A DNA stretch of 64,000 nucleotides from Marinobacter sp050379415. GTDB lineage: Bacteria; Pseudomonadota; Gammaproteobacteria; Pseudomonadales; Oleiphilaceae. The notes beneath the pieces are model-generated. The model was not told where the DNA came from. It did no database searches and saw only the letters and a list, made by a program, of their open reading frames with translations. The position numbers were made by a program, and so were the translations under genes. Positions 6,778 through 16,150 of the stretch are shown one piece after another. The stretch is taken from assembly GCF_050379415.1 (NCBI RefSeq), contig NZ_JBNRLS010000002.1, positions 1 to 64,000 of the forward strand. The letters run 5' to 3'. The first letter of the stretch is position 1. The number at the start of each line of letters is the position of its first letter.

Positions 6778-7893
6778 ATGACGACTGTTTTCGATCTCGC
6801 CGATGATCTGGGGCCGGCGAAAGTCCTTCATGTCCATGTCCCGAAAGTGGGGCTGAAGGGCATCCTTGTCGTGGATAATGTGGCGGCGGGGCCAGCCATC
6901 GGCGGGGTACGCATGGCACCGGATGTGTCTCTTTTCGAGTGCGCCCGCCTGGCACGCGCCATGACTCTTAAGAATGCCATGGCCGGTTTGGCCCATGGGG
7001 GCGGCAAATCCGTGATCTTTGCCGATCCGAAAATGCCGGCATCCGGGAAGGAGGAGCTGATTCGGGCTTTTGCCACGGCCATTGGGTTGGAGACCCAGTA
7101 CATTGCGGGGCCGGATATGGGCACGAACGAACAATGCATGGCCTGGGTTCACGATGAGATTGGCCGATCCGTGGGCCTTCCGAGAGAGCTGGGTGGCATT
7201 CCGCTGGACCAGTTGGGGGCCACCGGCTGGGGCCTGGCTCACGCGGTCAAGGCGGCACTGCCGTTCTGTGACCTGGACCTTAAGGGCGCACGGGTTGCCG
7301 TCCAGGGGTTCGGTTCGGTGGGCTATCATGCCGCCCGGTTCCTGGCCGCTGACGGTGCGGTGATTGTTGCTGCGTCGGATTCAAGGGGAACCATTTACCG
7401 GCCCGAGGGCCTGGATCTGGAAACGCTCTCCCGGCTGAAAACCGAGGGCAAATCCGTGAGGGAATACCTCGATGGCGAGGCTGGCGGTCCGGACGAAATC
7501 GTTGATGTCGAGTGTGATATCTGGATTCCCGCTGCACGGCCGGATGTGGTGACCGAACAGAATGTGGACCGCCTGCGAACCCGCCTGGTTGCCGAGGGTG
7601 CGAATATTCCGCTGACAAGCGGAGCCGAGGAGCGCCTGCATCAACGTGGCATACTCGTGCTGCCCGATTTTGTCGCCAATGCGGGCGGGGTGATCTGTGC
7701 CGCCATGGAGTACCACGGTGCCACCCAGACAGCCGCCTTCGACGCCATTGCCGAAAAACTGACCCATAACACCACCCAGGTGTTGCAGGCTGCCACGGAG
7801 GAACGGTCACTGCCGCGCACCGCTGCGATGAAAATCGCAAAAGAGCGGGTTCGCAAGGCAATGGCTACACGCCGCTGGGGCGGTATGGTCTAG
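6778..7893 (+). CDS. Glu/Leu/Phe/Val-family amino acid dehydrogenase
   Basis: 371-residue NAD(P)-dependent oxidative deaminase. The N-terminal catalytic domain has GGVRMAPDVS (42-51), K65 in TLKNAMAG, K77 in AHGGGKSVIF and D113 in AGPDMGT. K77 and D113 fit the family's catalytic lysine and aspartate. The Rossmann domain starts near 174 with VAVQGFGSVG. Length is nearer leucine dehydrogenases (about 365) than glutamate dehydrogenases (about 420-450), so substrate is uncertain. AGGAGG lies just before the ATG (6769-6774). It appears monocistronic. Confidence 0.9.
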   Translation: MTTVFDLADDLGPAKVLHVHVPKVGLKGILVVDNVAAGPAIGGVRMAPDVSLFECARLARAMTLKNAMAGLAHGGGKSVIFADPKMPASGKEELIRAFATAIGLETQYIAGPDMGTNEQCMAWVHDEIGRSVGLPRELGGIPLDQLGATGWGLAHAVKAALPFCDLDLKGARVAVQGFGSVGYHAARFLAADGAVIVAASDSRGTIYRPEGLDLETLSRLKTEGKSVREYLDGEAGGPDEIVDVECDIWIPAARPDVVTEQNVDRLRTRLVAEGANIPLTSGAEERLHQRGILVLPDFVANAGGVICAAMEYHGATQTAAFDAIAEKLTHNTTQVLQAATEERSLPRTAAMKIAKERVRKAMATRRWGGMV

Positions 7894-7984
7894 ACAAAGT
7901 TTCTGTCGTAAACCTTCACCGGCAAAGTGATTTTCCGGTAAAGTCGGGAAACTCTACTCACGCATCAAACGGAGATGTCCCCAG

Positions 7985-8860
7985 ATGAGCGATCCAACGT
8001 ACACGCCTCCCAAGGTCTGGAAATGGGATCCCGGTAACGGTGGCCGGTTTGCCAATATCAACCGCCCGATTGCCGGCCCGACCCATGACAAGGAGTTGCC
8101 GGTCGGCGAGCATCCGATCCAGCTGTATTCCCTGGCCACGCCCAACGGTGTGAAAGCCACGGTGATGCTCGAGGAGTTGCTGGAGAAGGGGCACAAGGGA
8201 GCCGAGTATGATGCCTGGCTGGTGCGTATTACCGAAGGCGACCAGTTCGGCAGCGGATTTGTGGAGGTGAACCCGAATTCCAAGATCCCGGCGATGAGGG
8301 ACCACAGCGTGGATCCGGCGGTCCGGGTGTTCGAGTCCGGTTCCATCCTGCTATACCTGGCGGAGAAGTTCGGTGAATTCCTGCCGCAGGACCTCACCAA
8401 GCGGACGGAGACCCTGAACTGGCTGTTCTGGCAGATGGGCAGCGCTCCATTCCTCGGTGGGGGCTTTGGTCACTTCTATGCCTACGCTCCGGAGAAGTAT
8501 GAATATCCGATCAACCGCTACACCATGGAGGTGAAGCGGCAGCTGGATGTTCTGGATCGCCAGCTGGCGGACAACCAGTTCATCGCCGGTGATGAATACA
8601 CCATTGCCGACATGGCTATCTGGCCCTGGTACGGCGCACTGGTGAAAAACATGGTGTACGAGGCGGCAGAGTTTCTGGAGGCCCACACCTACAAGAACGT
8701 GGTGCGCTGGACCGATGAGGTGGCGCAGCGCCCGGCGGTGAAACGTGGCCGGATGGTCAACAAGACCTGGGGGGATCTGTCATCCCAGTTGCATGAGCGC
8801 CATGATGCCAGTGATTTTGACTTGAAGACGCAGGACAAGCTGGAAGGCAAGGAAGGGTAA
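7985..8860 (+). CDS. yghU: Glutathione-dependent disulfide-bond oxidoreductase YghU
   Basis: 291-residue Nu-class glutathione transferase-like protein, nearly the length of E. coli YghU. It has the characteristic N-terminal extension (YTPPKVWKWDPGNGGRFANINRP), the thioredoxin-like domain with QLYSLATPNGVK and NPNSKIPAM, then FESGSILLYLAEKFG, which contributes to the glutathione site. The helical domain contains AGDEYTIADMAIWPW. The family has disulfide-bond reductase activity with bound glutathione and low peroxidase activity. It is followed by a perfect 18-bp inverted repeat that could end transcription from both sides. Confidence 0.95.
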   Translation: MSDPTYTPPKVWKWDPGNGGRFANINRPIAGPTHDKELPVGEHPIQLYSLATPNGVKATVMLEELLEKGHKGAEYDAWLVRITEGDQFGSGFVEVNPNSKIPAMRDHSVDPAVRVFESGSILLYLAEKFGEFLPQDLTKRTETLNWLFWQMGSAPFLGGGFGHFYAYAPEKYEYPINRYTMEVKRQLDVLDRQLADNQFIAGDEYTIADMAIWPWYGALVKNMVYEAAEFLEAHTYKNVVRWTDEVAQRPAVKRGRMVNKTWGDLSSQLHERHDASDFDLKTQDKLEGKEG

Positions 8861-8884
8861 AAGTTCCTGCTTCGACCAAGGCCC

Positions 8885-8924
8885 GAACGAACAAGGGCAG
8901 CCATTTGGCTGCCCTTGTTCGTTC
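8885..8924. terminator. Bidirectional hairpin between yghU and the DUF2202 gene
   Basis: Perfect inverted repeat with 18-bp arms (8885-8902 and 8907-8924) around an ATTT loop; the core of the stem is AAGGGCAGCC / GGCTGCCCTT. It lies between the convergent stop codons at 8860 and 8935. No long T-run follows on either strand, so a structural terminator or transcript-end stabiliser is likely. Confidence 0.75.
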
Positions 8925-8934
8925 TGCGGCGATG

Positions 8935-9621
8935 TCAGTCCTCGTCGACGGAACTTTCGTCCTCAAGGATCAGCTCCACTTCCTCGGGATCGAGAACCTG
9001 TGCCTCATAGGTCAGGCCCTGGTCTTCGATTACGCTCACGAAGGCCTGCAGGTGGCTCTTGGAACCGTCGAGCAGATTGGAGTAGGCAAGGATAATCGGG
9101 CGCTCATCGGTCTGGTTGATGGCCGCCAGAATGTCCCGCATGTCCTTCTCTTCGATCAGGGCGCCGACATAGAGGGCGTTGATAAAGGAGGTCTTGCCCT
9201 TGGCAACGAGCTCGTTATAAAGCGCCTGAAGCTCCTCATTGGTGAATACACCAATGGTGTCGTTTACCACCGGGTCTTCCACGTCGAATTTGTCCAGCAG
9301 GTAGTCAACGGTGGTCGTATGGTCTTCTTCTGACAGTGCGATCTTGGCAAAGACCTGGGTTTGCTGCCCCCAGTACTGGTCCATGGTCAGATACACATCC
9401 CGGGCCAGTTTCTCTTCTTCACGCATGTATTTGAGATCATCGGTCTCAAGAGTGGTCAGATCGTTTTCGTCCACCGCAACGGTGTCGGTCGAAGAGGCTT
9501 CTGTCTCCTCGACAAAGGTCATGTCTTGCTTGCCGTAACCAGGTCCTCCGGCAGCCAGCGCAACACTGCTCGCAAACATGGAACCGATAAAGGTGGCGGT
9601 CATAAAGGGTTTCGTGTTCAT
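8935..9621 (-). CDS. Secreted DUF2202 domain protein
   Basis: 228 residues. The signal peptide is about residues 1-24, hydrophobic FMTATFIGSMFASSVALAA with a likely AxA cleavage. A DUF2202 helical domain (ferritin-like prediction) follows, with the motifs LKYMREEEKLARDVYL (about 62-77), FAKIALSEEDHT and YVGALIEEKDMRDI. The E/H/D pattern resembles a four-helix metal-binding bundle, but function is unknown. The acidic C-terminal tail (EEVELILEDESSVDED) is unusual. The gene is monocistronic and oriented away from the Lon-like protease gene. Confidence 0.85.
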   Translation of the reverse strand: MNTKPFMTATFIGSMFASSVALAAGGPGYGKQDMTFVEETEASSTDTVAVDENDLTTLETDDLKYMREEEKLARDVYLTMDQYWGQQTQVFAKIALSEEDHTTTVDYLLDKFDVEDPVVNDTIGVFTNEELQALYNELVAKGKTSFINALYVGALIEEKDMRDILAAINQTDERPIILAYSNLLDGSKSHLQAFVSVIEDQGLTYEAQVLDPEEVELILEDESSVDED

Positions 9622-9921
9622 AGTTAACCTCTCTTGAACAGGTAATAGGAAAACCCGAATTCACTACTTAAGACGCTGCCTTTCTGGAAAAGTTCGCTCA
9701 ATGTTCTTAATTTGTTGCAATAATATGTAGGTAAAAGTATCTATCGTCGACGAAAAGTGCGTCAAATTGTCGCACCTTGATATTTTTGACCTTTATCAGT
9801 CCCTTTCTTTTTTCATTCCGATTCTGATTTCCACTCCCTGACCATCCTTTGGTCGTGGTCTATCCTTTCAGTCACCGATGATTCCTCATTTGAAAGTGCG
9901 ACTTGCCTGAAGGAGTAGTTG
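9622..9921. other. AT-richer divergent intergenic region
   Basis: 300 nt separating the divergent DUF2202 and Lon-like genes, noticeably richer in A/T than its surroundings (for example TTGTTGCAATAATATG near 9713). It must contain both promoters. I see no RNA gene or repeat, and I could not place a convincing sigma-70 or sigma-32 promoter by eye. Confidence 0.5.
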
Positions 9922-12327
9922 ATGACAGTACCCGCACCGCTGAACATTGATCAGGTTTATCACCGTTGCCCGCCGGAAAAACTGGATTTCGAGACCACGG
10001 AAACCCTCGAGGACCTGGAGCTGCCCTGTGGCCAGGAGCGGGTACTGCGGGCACTGGAGTTTGGTGCCAGCATGGAAGGCCGGGGGTTCAACCTCTTTGT
10101 GCTTGGGCCCTCGGGCGCCGGCAAGCACGAGTTGGTGGAGCGCTTTCTGGGCAAGCACGCCAGCGAGAAGGAGGTGCCACCGGACTGGTGCCATGTCTAC
10201 AACTTCAAGAATGCCGACCGCCCGAAGGCTTTGCGCTTCCCCGCCGCTCAGGGACGGGAATTCCGCAAGGACATGAACGATTTTACGGATGAATTACGTA
10301 CGGCCATCCCGGCCACGTTCGAGAGCGAGGAGTACCAGTCCCGGATCCAGGAGCTTCAGGAAGAAATGGCCAGGCGCCAGCACCAGGGGCTGTTCGATAT
10401 CCAGGAAGAGGCCAACCGTAACAACATTGCCATGATCACCACACCGGCGGGCTTTACCTTTGCCCCCATGCGGGATGGTGAGGTGATCGATCCCGAGGAG
10501 TACAAGAAATTTTCCGATGAGGAAAAGGAGCTTGTCGAATCCAAGGTGGAGGAACTGCAGAAAAAACTCCAGCAGACCATCCAGCAGATCCCCAGGCTGC
10601 GCAAGGAAGTTCGCGAACGTGTCCATGCCCTCAATGAGGAAATGGTGCAGATTACCCTGGGTGGCCCTATAGGCGAACTGCGCGAGAAGTGGTCCCACTT
10701 GCCCGAAGTGGTTGCACATCTGGATGCGGTCCGGGAGGATGTGGTCGAGCATGCCGAAGCGTTCCAGGACGGCGAAAACGGCCCTCCCGCTGGCCTGCTG
10801 GTGCGCTACAAGGTCAATCTGCTGGTGGACAACGCTGAGACGCAGGGCGCTCCGGTGATCTATGAAGACCTGCCCAATCACCAGCACCTGACTGGCCAGA
10901 TCGAACATCGGGCGCGCCAGGGCACACTGTATACCGATTTCACCCTGATCAAGGGTGGTGCCATGCACCGCGCCAGCGGGGGTTACCTGATTCTCGACGC
11001 CCGCCGTATCCTGACCCAGCCCATGGCCTGGGAAAGCCTCAAACGCACTCTGTTCTCCGGTGAAATCCGCATCGAATCCCTGGAGCGGCTATACGGTCTG
11101 GTGAGCACCACCAGCCTCCAGCCCGAGCCGATTCCGGTGTCGGTCAAGGTGGTGATTCTTGGTGACCGGATGCTGTATTACCTCCTGTCCCACTATGATC
11201 CGGACTTCCTTGACCTGTTCAAGGTGGAAGCGGATTTTGAAGATGACCTTGATCGGGACGACGGCTGCTACGTGCTCTATGCCAGGATGATCGCCTCCAT
11301 GGCGAGAGGGGTCAAAGCGCGACCTTTGACCCGGGATGGCGTGGCCCGTCTGATCGAACACGCCAGCCGTCTGGCCAGTGACCAGCGCAAGCTCACCGCC
11401 CATGACCGGGTGTTGAGGGATCTGATGAGCGAGGCGGACCACTGGGCCAGACAGGCCGGGGCCGAGCTCATCACCGCTGACCATATCCAGCAGGCGATTG
11501 ATGAGCGTGAATACCGTGCCAGCCGGGTTCGGGAACGTAGCATGGAGCAGATTATCCGTGGTGTTGTGAAGATTGCTACCGCCGGCGAGGAAGTGGGGCA
11601 GGTGAATGGCCTGTCCGTACTGCGGCTGGGGGCCTCCATGTTTGGCCAGCCCACCCGTATTACTGCCACCGCCCGCCCGGGCAAGGGCCAGGTAGTGGAT
11701 ATCGAACGGGAGGCCAAACTGGGTGGCCCGATCCACAGCAAGGCAGTGATGATCCTGTCCAGGTTCCTGGCCAGCCGCTATGCCGGAGAGGGAGAGTTGT
11801 CGCTTTCGGCCAGCCTGGCCTTTGAGCAATCCTATGGTGGTGTGGAAGGGGATTCCGCTTCGGTGGCCGAAACCTGTGTCCTGCTTTCCGCCATTGCCGG
11901 GGTGCCGCTGAAGCAGAGCTTTGCGGTCACCGGTTCCATGAATCAGCACGGTGAGGTCCAGGCTGTAGGCGGGGTCAACGAGAAGATCGAAGGGTTTTTC
12001 AGCGTCTGCCGGTCTGCTGGTGACCTGGGTAACCAGGGCGTCCTGTTGCCCGAGAGCAACGTAGAGCACCTGATGCTCAGGAAGGATGTCAGGGACGCCA
12101 TGGGTGAGGGCCGTTTTACCATCTATCCGATATCGGACATCAACGAAGCGATCGAGTTGCTGACCGGTATGGAGCCGGGCGTTGCCGACGAAAACGGTGA
12201 CTACCCGGAGGGCAGCTTCAATCGGAAGGTACAGGACCGCCTCTCGGCCTTCGCTGAAGTGGGCAAGAAGCGGGACGACGACAAGGACAACGGCAATGGC
12301 AACGGAGGCAAGGAAGACGATGACTGA
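9922..12327 (+). CDS. Lon-like ATP-dependent protease (LonB/YcbZ type)
   Basis: 801-residue AAA+ serine protease of the LonB/YcbZ-like branch (AAA_32 plus Lon C-terminal domain), without the classical Lon substrate-binding N-domain. Walker A is GPSGAGKH (64-71). A long coiled-coil insertion spans about 150-260 (EEYQSRIQELQEEMARRQ onward). The proteolytic domain shows the dyad Ser645 in GVEGDSASVAETC and Lys688 in GGVNEKIEGFF. The C-terminal tail is acidic and glycine/asparagine rich (DDDKDNGNGNGGKEDDD). AGGAG lies six bases before the ATG. Its stop overlaps the next gene by 8 nt. Predicted role: cytosolic quality-control proteolysis. Confidence 0.92.
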   Translation: MTVPAPLNIDQVYHRCPPEKLDFETTETLEDLELPCGQERVLRALEFGASMEGRGFNLFVLGPSGAGKHELVERFLGKHASEKEVPPDWCHVYNFKNADRPKALRFPAAQGREFRKDMNDFTDELRTAIPATFESEEYQSRIQELQEEMARRQHQGLFDIQEEANRNNIAMITTPAGFTFAPMRDGEVIDPEEYKKFSDEEKELVESKVEELQKKLQQTIQQIPRLRKEVRERVHALNEEMVQITLGGPIGELREKWSHLPEVVAHLDAVREDVVEHAEAFQDGENGPPAGLLVRYKVNLLVDNAETQGAPVIYEDLPNHQHLTGQIEHRARQGTLYTDFTLIKGGAMHRASGGYLILDARRILTQPMAWESLKRTLFSGEIRIESLERLYGLVSTTSLQPEPIPVSVKVVILGDRMLYYLLSHYDPDFLDLFKVEADFEDDLDRDDGCYVLYARMIASMARGVKARPLTRDGVARLIEHASRLASDQRKLTAHDRVLRDLMSEADHWARQAGAELITADHIQQAIDEREYRASRVRERSMEQIIRGVVKIATAGEEVGQVNGLSVLRLGASMFGQPTRITATARPGKGQVVDIEREAKLGGPIHSKAVMILSRFLASRYAGEGELSLSASLAFEQSYGGVEGDSASVAETCVLLSAIAGVPLKQSFAVTGSMNQHGEVQAVGGVNEKIEGFFSVCRSAGDLGNQGVLLPESNVEHLMLRKDVRDAMGEGRFTIYPISDINEAIELLTGMEPGVADENGDYPEGSFNRKVQDRLSAFAEVGKKRDDDKDNGNGNGGKEDDD

Positions 12328-13183
12328 GCAGCCAGAATCCGTTCCTGTCGAATCCGGTTCCGGCCGTGTGCTTGTGCTTCTGGATGGCTCCCGGCTCAGT
12401 CTGGCGGCGTTGGAAGCTGCTGCCGACATAGCTGCGCTGCGGGGGCACGACATTCTCGGCGTGTTTGTCGAGGAAGTGAACCTGCTGCGCAGTTCGGGCT
12501 TTGACTTTGCCCGGGAGATTGGCGCAAGCTCGGGCGCCACGCGCCCGTTGGACTCGGCCATGCTCGAGATGCGCATGCGCTCGCTTGCGGAACAGGCACG
12601 CCGTTCCCTGCAGCGGGCTGTGGCCAGCCGGGGGCTGCGCCAGGCACTGAAGTTATGCCGGGGCAGTGTTATTGAGGAGGTTCTCGGTCTGGCAGGCCCG
12701 GATGATCTGGTGGTGATGGGGCGTGTAGGCTGGTCAGCGGCACCCGGATCCAGGCTGGGCTCCACTGCCCGGGGGCTGATTCGCCAGGCCCCGGGGGATG
12801 TGCTGCTCTGGGCAGAGCTCCAGCGCCGTCCCGGCTACGGTGTGGTTGTCCTCCTCAATGACGACCAGGGTGCCAACCATCGGGCGCTGGTGGTGGGTAT
12901 CGAGCAGGCAAGACGCCATCACCAGCCGCTGACAGTGCTGGTTCGTAGCCACGGAGAGGATGGACAGGAGGTGGTCAGGGCGATCGAGGAGCAGCTGATT
13001 GCCCGGGGTGCCGGCGCACGTGTCAGGCTTATTCCCCGCGCCAGTGCCGCCGAAGTGGCCCGGTTACTCCGCCGGGAACGCCCGGCCGAACTGGTTGTCA
13101 GCCGGCAGTGCAGTGTTTTCGATGAACAGGGTGCCGATCAGCTACTGGTTGAACTGAATCTTCCGGTGACTGTAACACCCTGA
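12320..13183 (+). CDS. Universal stress protein-like (UspA fold) protein
   Basis: 287 residues. The N-terminal half has the UspA fold: VLVLLDGSRLSLAALEAAADIAALRG then DILGVFVEEVNLL, ending in DDLVVMGRVGWSAAPGSRLGSTARGLIRQAPGDVLL. The G-x2-G-x9-G-(S/T) nucleotide-binding pattern is only partly kept. The C-terminal half looks like a second, diverged Usp unit (VVLLNDDQGANHRALVVGI). The ATG at 12320 sits inside the 3' end of the protease gene (ATGACTGA), implying translational coupling. Coupling with a Lon-like protease suggests a stress regulator or adaptor; that is inference. Confidence 0.8.
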   Translation: MTEQPESVPVESGSGRVLVLLDGSRLSLAALEAAADIAALRGHDILGVFVEEVNLLRSSGFDFAREIGASSGATRPLDSAMLEMRMRSLAEQARRSLQRAVASRGLRQALKLCRGSVIEEVLGLAGPDDLVVMGRVGWSAAPGSRLGSTARGLIRQAPGDVLLWAELQRRPGYGVVVLLNDDQGANHRALVVGIEQARRHHQPLTVLVRSHGEDGQEVVRAIEEQLIARGAGARVRLIPRASAAEVARLLRRERPAELVVSRQCSVFDEQGADQLLVELNLPVTVTP

Positions 13184-13215
13184 TTCAAACATTCCTTTCA
13201 GACTGTTGGTTCCGG

Positions 13216-13941
13216 ATGTTTCTGGATGTTGTCTATATCGTTGTCCTGACCGCGGTGGCGGGTGCCTGTATCCCCGCCGGTGGTCTGCTGGCGAGCTTTG
13301 AACGGATCAGGCCGAACTGGCTTGAGCAGGAGTTTCGCCACTTTTTGATCGCCTTTGGCGGCGGGATCCTGCTTGGGGCGGTTGCGGTAGTGTTGGTGCC
13401 GGAGGGGCGTGCCAGCATGCAGGGTTCTTTGTGGAGTATCCCTCTCATTCTGCTGGGAGGTTTGCTGTTTTTCGGGGTTGAGCGGGGGCTGGGTCTGAGG
13501 CGCCGGGAAGCACCACAGTTGACCGGTTTGATGCTCGATTACATTCCGGAAGCAACGGCTCTTGGCGGCCTGATCGTGGTCAACCCCGGGATGGCGGCAC
13601 TGCTGGCGGCATTGATTGCTCTGCAGAACCTGCCGGAGGGTTTCAATGCTTACCGCGAGCTCTGTGATCAGCCGGACTACACCTCAAGGAAGACGCTTGG
13701 ATTCATGAGTTCCCTGGTCCTGACGGGGCCCATAGCCGGCCTGCTTGGTTACTTTGTGCTGTCAGACCATCAGGCCATACTGGGCGGCATCATGCTCTTT
13801 GCGTCCGGCGGAATCCTGTATCTGATCTTTCAGGACATTGCGCCCCAGGCCCGGCTGGACCGGCATTGGGGGCCGCCCCTTGGTGCCGTGCTCGGATTCT
13901 GTCTGGCCCTGTTCAGTGAGATGCTGGTGGCACACGCCTGA
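13216..13941 (+). CDS. ZIP-like metal transporter family membrane protein
   Basis: 241 residues and about eight transmembrane helices. ZIP-family helix signatures are recognisable: DYIPEATALGG (about 109-119) at the position of HSxPEG in TM4, and ALQNLPEGFNAY (about 136-147) in TM5. The TM4 histidine that binds metal in most ZIPs is a tyrosine/isoleucine context here (DYIPEA), so transport specificity is uncertain. It starts 32 nt after the stress protein and is probably the third gene of the same operon. Its stop faces ftsH across ten bases. Confidence 0.8.
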   Translation: MFLDVVYIVVLTAVAGACIPAGGLLASFERIRPNWLEQEFRHFLIAFGGGILLGAVAVVLVPEGRASMQGSLWSIPLILLGGLLFFGVERGLGLRRREAPQLTGLMLDYIPEATALGGLIVVNPGMAALLAALIALQNLPEGFNAYRELCDQPDYTSRKTLGFMSSLVLTGPIAGLLGYFVLSDHQAILGGIMLFASGGILYLIFQDIAPQARLDRHWGPPLGAVLGFCLALFSEMLVAHA

Positions 13942-13951
13942 GGGCCCAGCC

Positions 13952-15862
13952 TCAGGCGATTTTGCGAGCGTCTTCCTTGCGCAGGATTTCGTCGATTTCC
14001 TCCGCTGACAGCGTCTCTTTTTTCAGTAGTACCTTGGCCAGCGCGTCGAGGTGATTACGGTGTTCGTTCAGGAAGTCGACGGTGGATTTCTCCATCTCAA
14101 GCAGTTTGGATTGGATTTCACCGTCGATCATTTCCGCCATCTTTTCACTGAATTCCCGGGGAGCGCCCATTTCGCGACCCAGGAAAACGTGTTCCTCACC
14201 TATGCTCAGCCCCATGGGGCCGAGCTTCTCGCTCATGCCCCATTGACCAATCATCTTGCGCAATAGCTTGGTGGCTTCCTTGAGGTCGTTCTGTGCGCCG
14301 GTGCTGACTTCGCCATAGACGATCTTTTCCGCCGAGCGGCCGCCGAGCATGACCTTGATGCGGTCTTTCAGGTAGCTCTCGGTGTAGGTGTACCGGTCTT
14401 CCCTGGGGGTCTGCTCGGTCACGCCCATGGCCATGCCGTGGGGGATGATGGTGATCTTGGTGAGCGGGTCTGCCTTGGGCATGAAGTAGGCCATGATTGC
14501 GTGGCCACTTTCGTGGTAGGCCACGGCCTGTTTTTCGTCCGGAGTCAGCCGGGCATCCCGTTCTTCGCCCAGAATCAGGCGGTCCCGTGCCTCGTCGAAG
14601 CATTGGGCGTCCACCTTGTCCTTGTTCTCGCGGACCGCGGTCAGGGCAGCCTCGTTCACCAGATTCTTGAGGTCGGCACCGGAGAAACCGATAGTGCGGG
14701 CGGCGACCTCGGTCAGGTTCACGTCATCGGCCAGTGGAACCTTGCGGACATGGACGCTCAGAATGGCTTCCCGGGCATCCTTGTGGGGGCGGTCGAGGGT
14801 AATGGTGCGGTCGAACCGGCCGGGGCGGAGCAGGGCGCTGTCGAGCACGTCCGGCCGGTTGGTGGCCGCAAGCACCAGGACATTCTCGTGCTCCTCGAAG
14901 CCGTCCATTTCGGTCAGGATCTGGTTCAGGGTCTGTTCCCGCTCGTCGTGGCCACCACCCAGGCCGGTACCCCGGGAGCGGCCGACTGCGTCCAGCTCGT
15001 CGATGAAAATTAGCGCCGGCGCTTCTTTCCGGGCGGTCTGGAACATGTCACGGACCCTGGCTGCGCCCACACCGACAAACATTTCGATGAACTCGGAGGC
15101 GCTGATGCTGAAGAAAGGCACATCCGCTTCTCCTGCAATGGCCCGTGCCAGCAGGGTTTTGCCGGTACCCGGCGGGCCAACCAGCAGCACGCCCTTGGGC
15201 ATCACTGCGCCCAGCCTGCGGAACCGTTCCGGGGCTTTCAGGAAGTCGATGATCTCGGTGATTTCACGCTTGGCGGACTCGATGCCGGCGACATCGTTCA
15301 GGCTGGTGTGGGAGGTTTCCGGACGCGCCCTTCGGGCTTTGGATTTGGCGTAGTCGAACAAGCCACCGCCCTGGGTCATCCGCCGCTGGGCAGCGCCCCA
15401 GAACCAGAACATCAGTGCCAGCAGCAAAATCCACGGCAGGAACGCCTGGATCAGCTGTTGCCACCAGGGCAGCTCGGAGCTGGTCGCCCGGATCGTGACG
15501 TCGTTCTGCTCAAGCAGGGGCAAAAGTTCCGGGTCCTCCATGGGCGGCCGCACCGTGTGGAAGCCTGTCGTCGGTTGCCGGGCCTGGCTTTCGGCGCTGA
15601 AGTCGGTCATGCCCTGATCGTTGAACGTGCCGACGATTGCCTCGGACTTCAGGGTGACTTCTGCGACCTGGCGTTCAGCCACGGCAGTCTTGAACTCGGA
15701 ATAGGCGAGCTCCTGCTGGCGCGGCTGGTCTCCATCCTGCAACCAAAGCACCATCAGGAAGATGGCGGCGCTCAACCAGAGAAAGGCAAACTGGTTGGGG
15801 ATCGCGGGTTGCTGGTTGTTGTCGCCCGGTTTCTGCTGGTCCGGTCCTTGCGGTGCTGTCAT
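13952..15862 (-). CDS. ftsH: FtsH-family ATP-dependent zinc metalloprotease
   Basis: 636-residue membrane-anchored AAA+ metalloprotease. Two transmembrane helices (about 25-42 and 137-157) flank a periplasmic FtsH_ext domain. Walker A is GPPGTGKT (229-236), then LIFIDELDAVG, the second region of homology with ATNRPDVLDSALLRPGRFDR, and the zinc motif HESGH (450-454). The ATG at 15862 has GGAGG five bases upstream and overlaps the ykoF stop (ATGA). Context with ggt and ykoF rather than rlmE/folP suggests an additional paralogue of the main FtsH. Confidence 0.95.
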   Translation of the reverse strand: MTAPQGPDQQKPGDNNQQPAIPNQFAFLWLSAAIFLMVLWLQDGDQPRQQELAYSEFKTAVAERQVAEVTLKSEAIVGTFNDQGMTDFSAESQARQPTTGFHTVRPPMEDPELLPLLEQNDVTIRATSSELPWWQQLIQAFLPWILLLALMFWFWGAAQRRMTQGGGLFDYAKSKARRARPETSHTSLNDVAGIESAKREITEIIDFLKAPERFRRLGAVMPKGVLLVGPPGTGKTLLARAIAGEADVPFFSISASEFIEMFVGVGAARVRDMFQTARKEAPALIFIDELDAVGRSRGTGLGGGHDEREQTLNQILTEMDGFEEHENVLVLAATNRPDVLDSALLRPGRFDRTITLDRPHKDAREAILSVHVRKVPLADDVNLTEVAARTIGFSGADLKNLVNEAALTAVRENKDKVDAQCFDEARDRLILGEERDARLTPDEKQAVAYHESGHAIMAYFMPKADPLTKITIIPHGMAMGVTEQTPREDRYTYTESYLKDRIKVMLGGRSAEKIVYGEVSTGAQNDLKEATKLLRKMIGQWGMSEKLGPMGLSIGEEHVFLGREMGAPREFSEKMAEMIDGEIQSKLLEMEKSTVDFLNEHRNHLDALAKVLLKKETLSAEEIDEILRKEDARKIA

Positions 15863-16107
15863 CTGGGCCTCCGATCGCCCTCCATGATTTTTGCGACGAA
15901 TACGGATTTGCCATAGGTCTCGAACGACCACTTCATGGTATCCGAGAGTACCTTCATGACTTCATCGTACTCGCCAAAGATTTCTGTACTCATACGTCCG
16001 GAATACACCTCCAGCCCGGATTGTTCAAGTCGGGCAATGAGATCCCAGATCGGCTGTTTGTAGTCATCCTTGAGCGGATAGCAGCTGAGTTGTACTGAAA
16101 GATACAT
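15859..16107 (-). CDS. YkoF-like thiamine/HMP-binding domain protein
   Basis: 82-residue single ACT-like domain matching half of Bacillus YkoF (PF07615), a protein that binds thiamine and hydroxymethylpyrimidine. The wording MYLSVQLSCYPLKDDYKQPIWDLIARLE, then SGLEVYSGRMSTEIFGEYDEVMKVL and KSVFVAKI, is typical. The ATG at 16107 is preceded by GAGGAGG at seven to nine bases. It overlaps ftsH by four bases and begins 43 nt after ggt. No thiamine riboswitch or thi gene is nearby, so the ligand is uncertain. Confidence 0.8.
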   Translation of the reverse strand: MYLSVQLSCYPLKDDYKQPIWDLIARLEQSGLEVYSGRMSTEIFGEYDEVMKVLSDTMKWSFETYGKSVFVAKIMEGDRRPR

Positions 16108-16150
16108 GGTACCTCCTCTCGGGTCAGTGACCCGGGTCAATCGGTTTCGT

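Noticed and set aside
15859..16107. Thiamine riboswitch next to the YkoF-like gene
   Set aside because: The upstream gap is only 43 nt, behind ggt, and shows no THI-box-like sequence.
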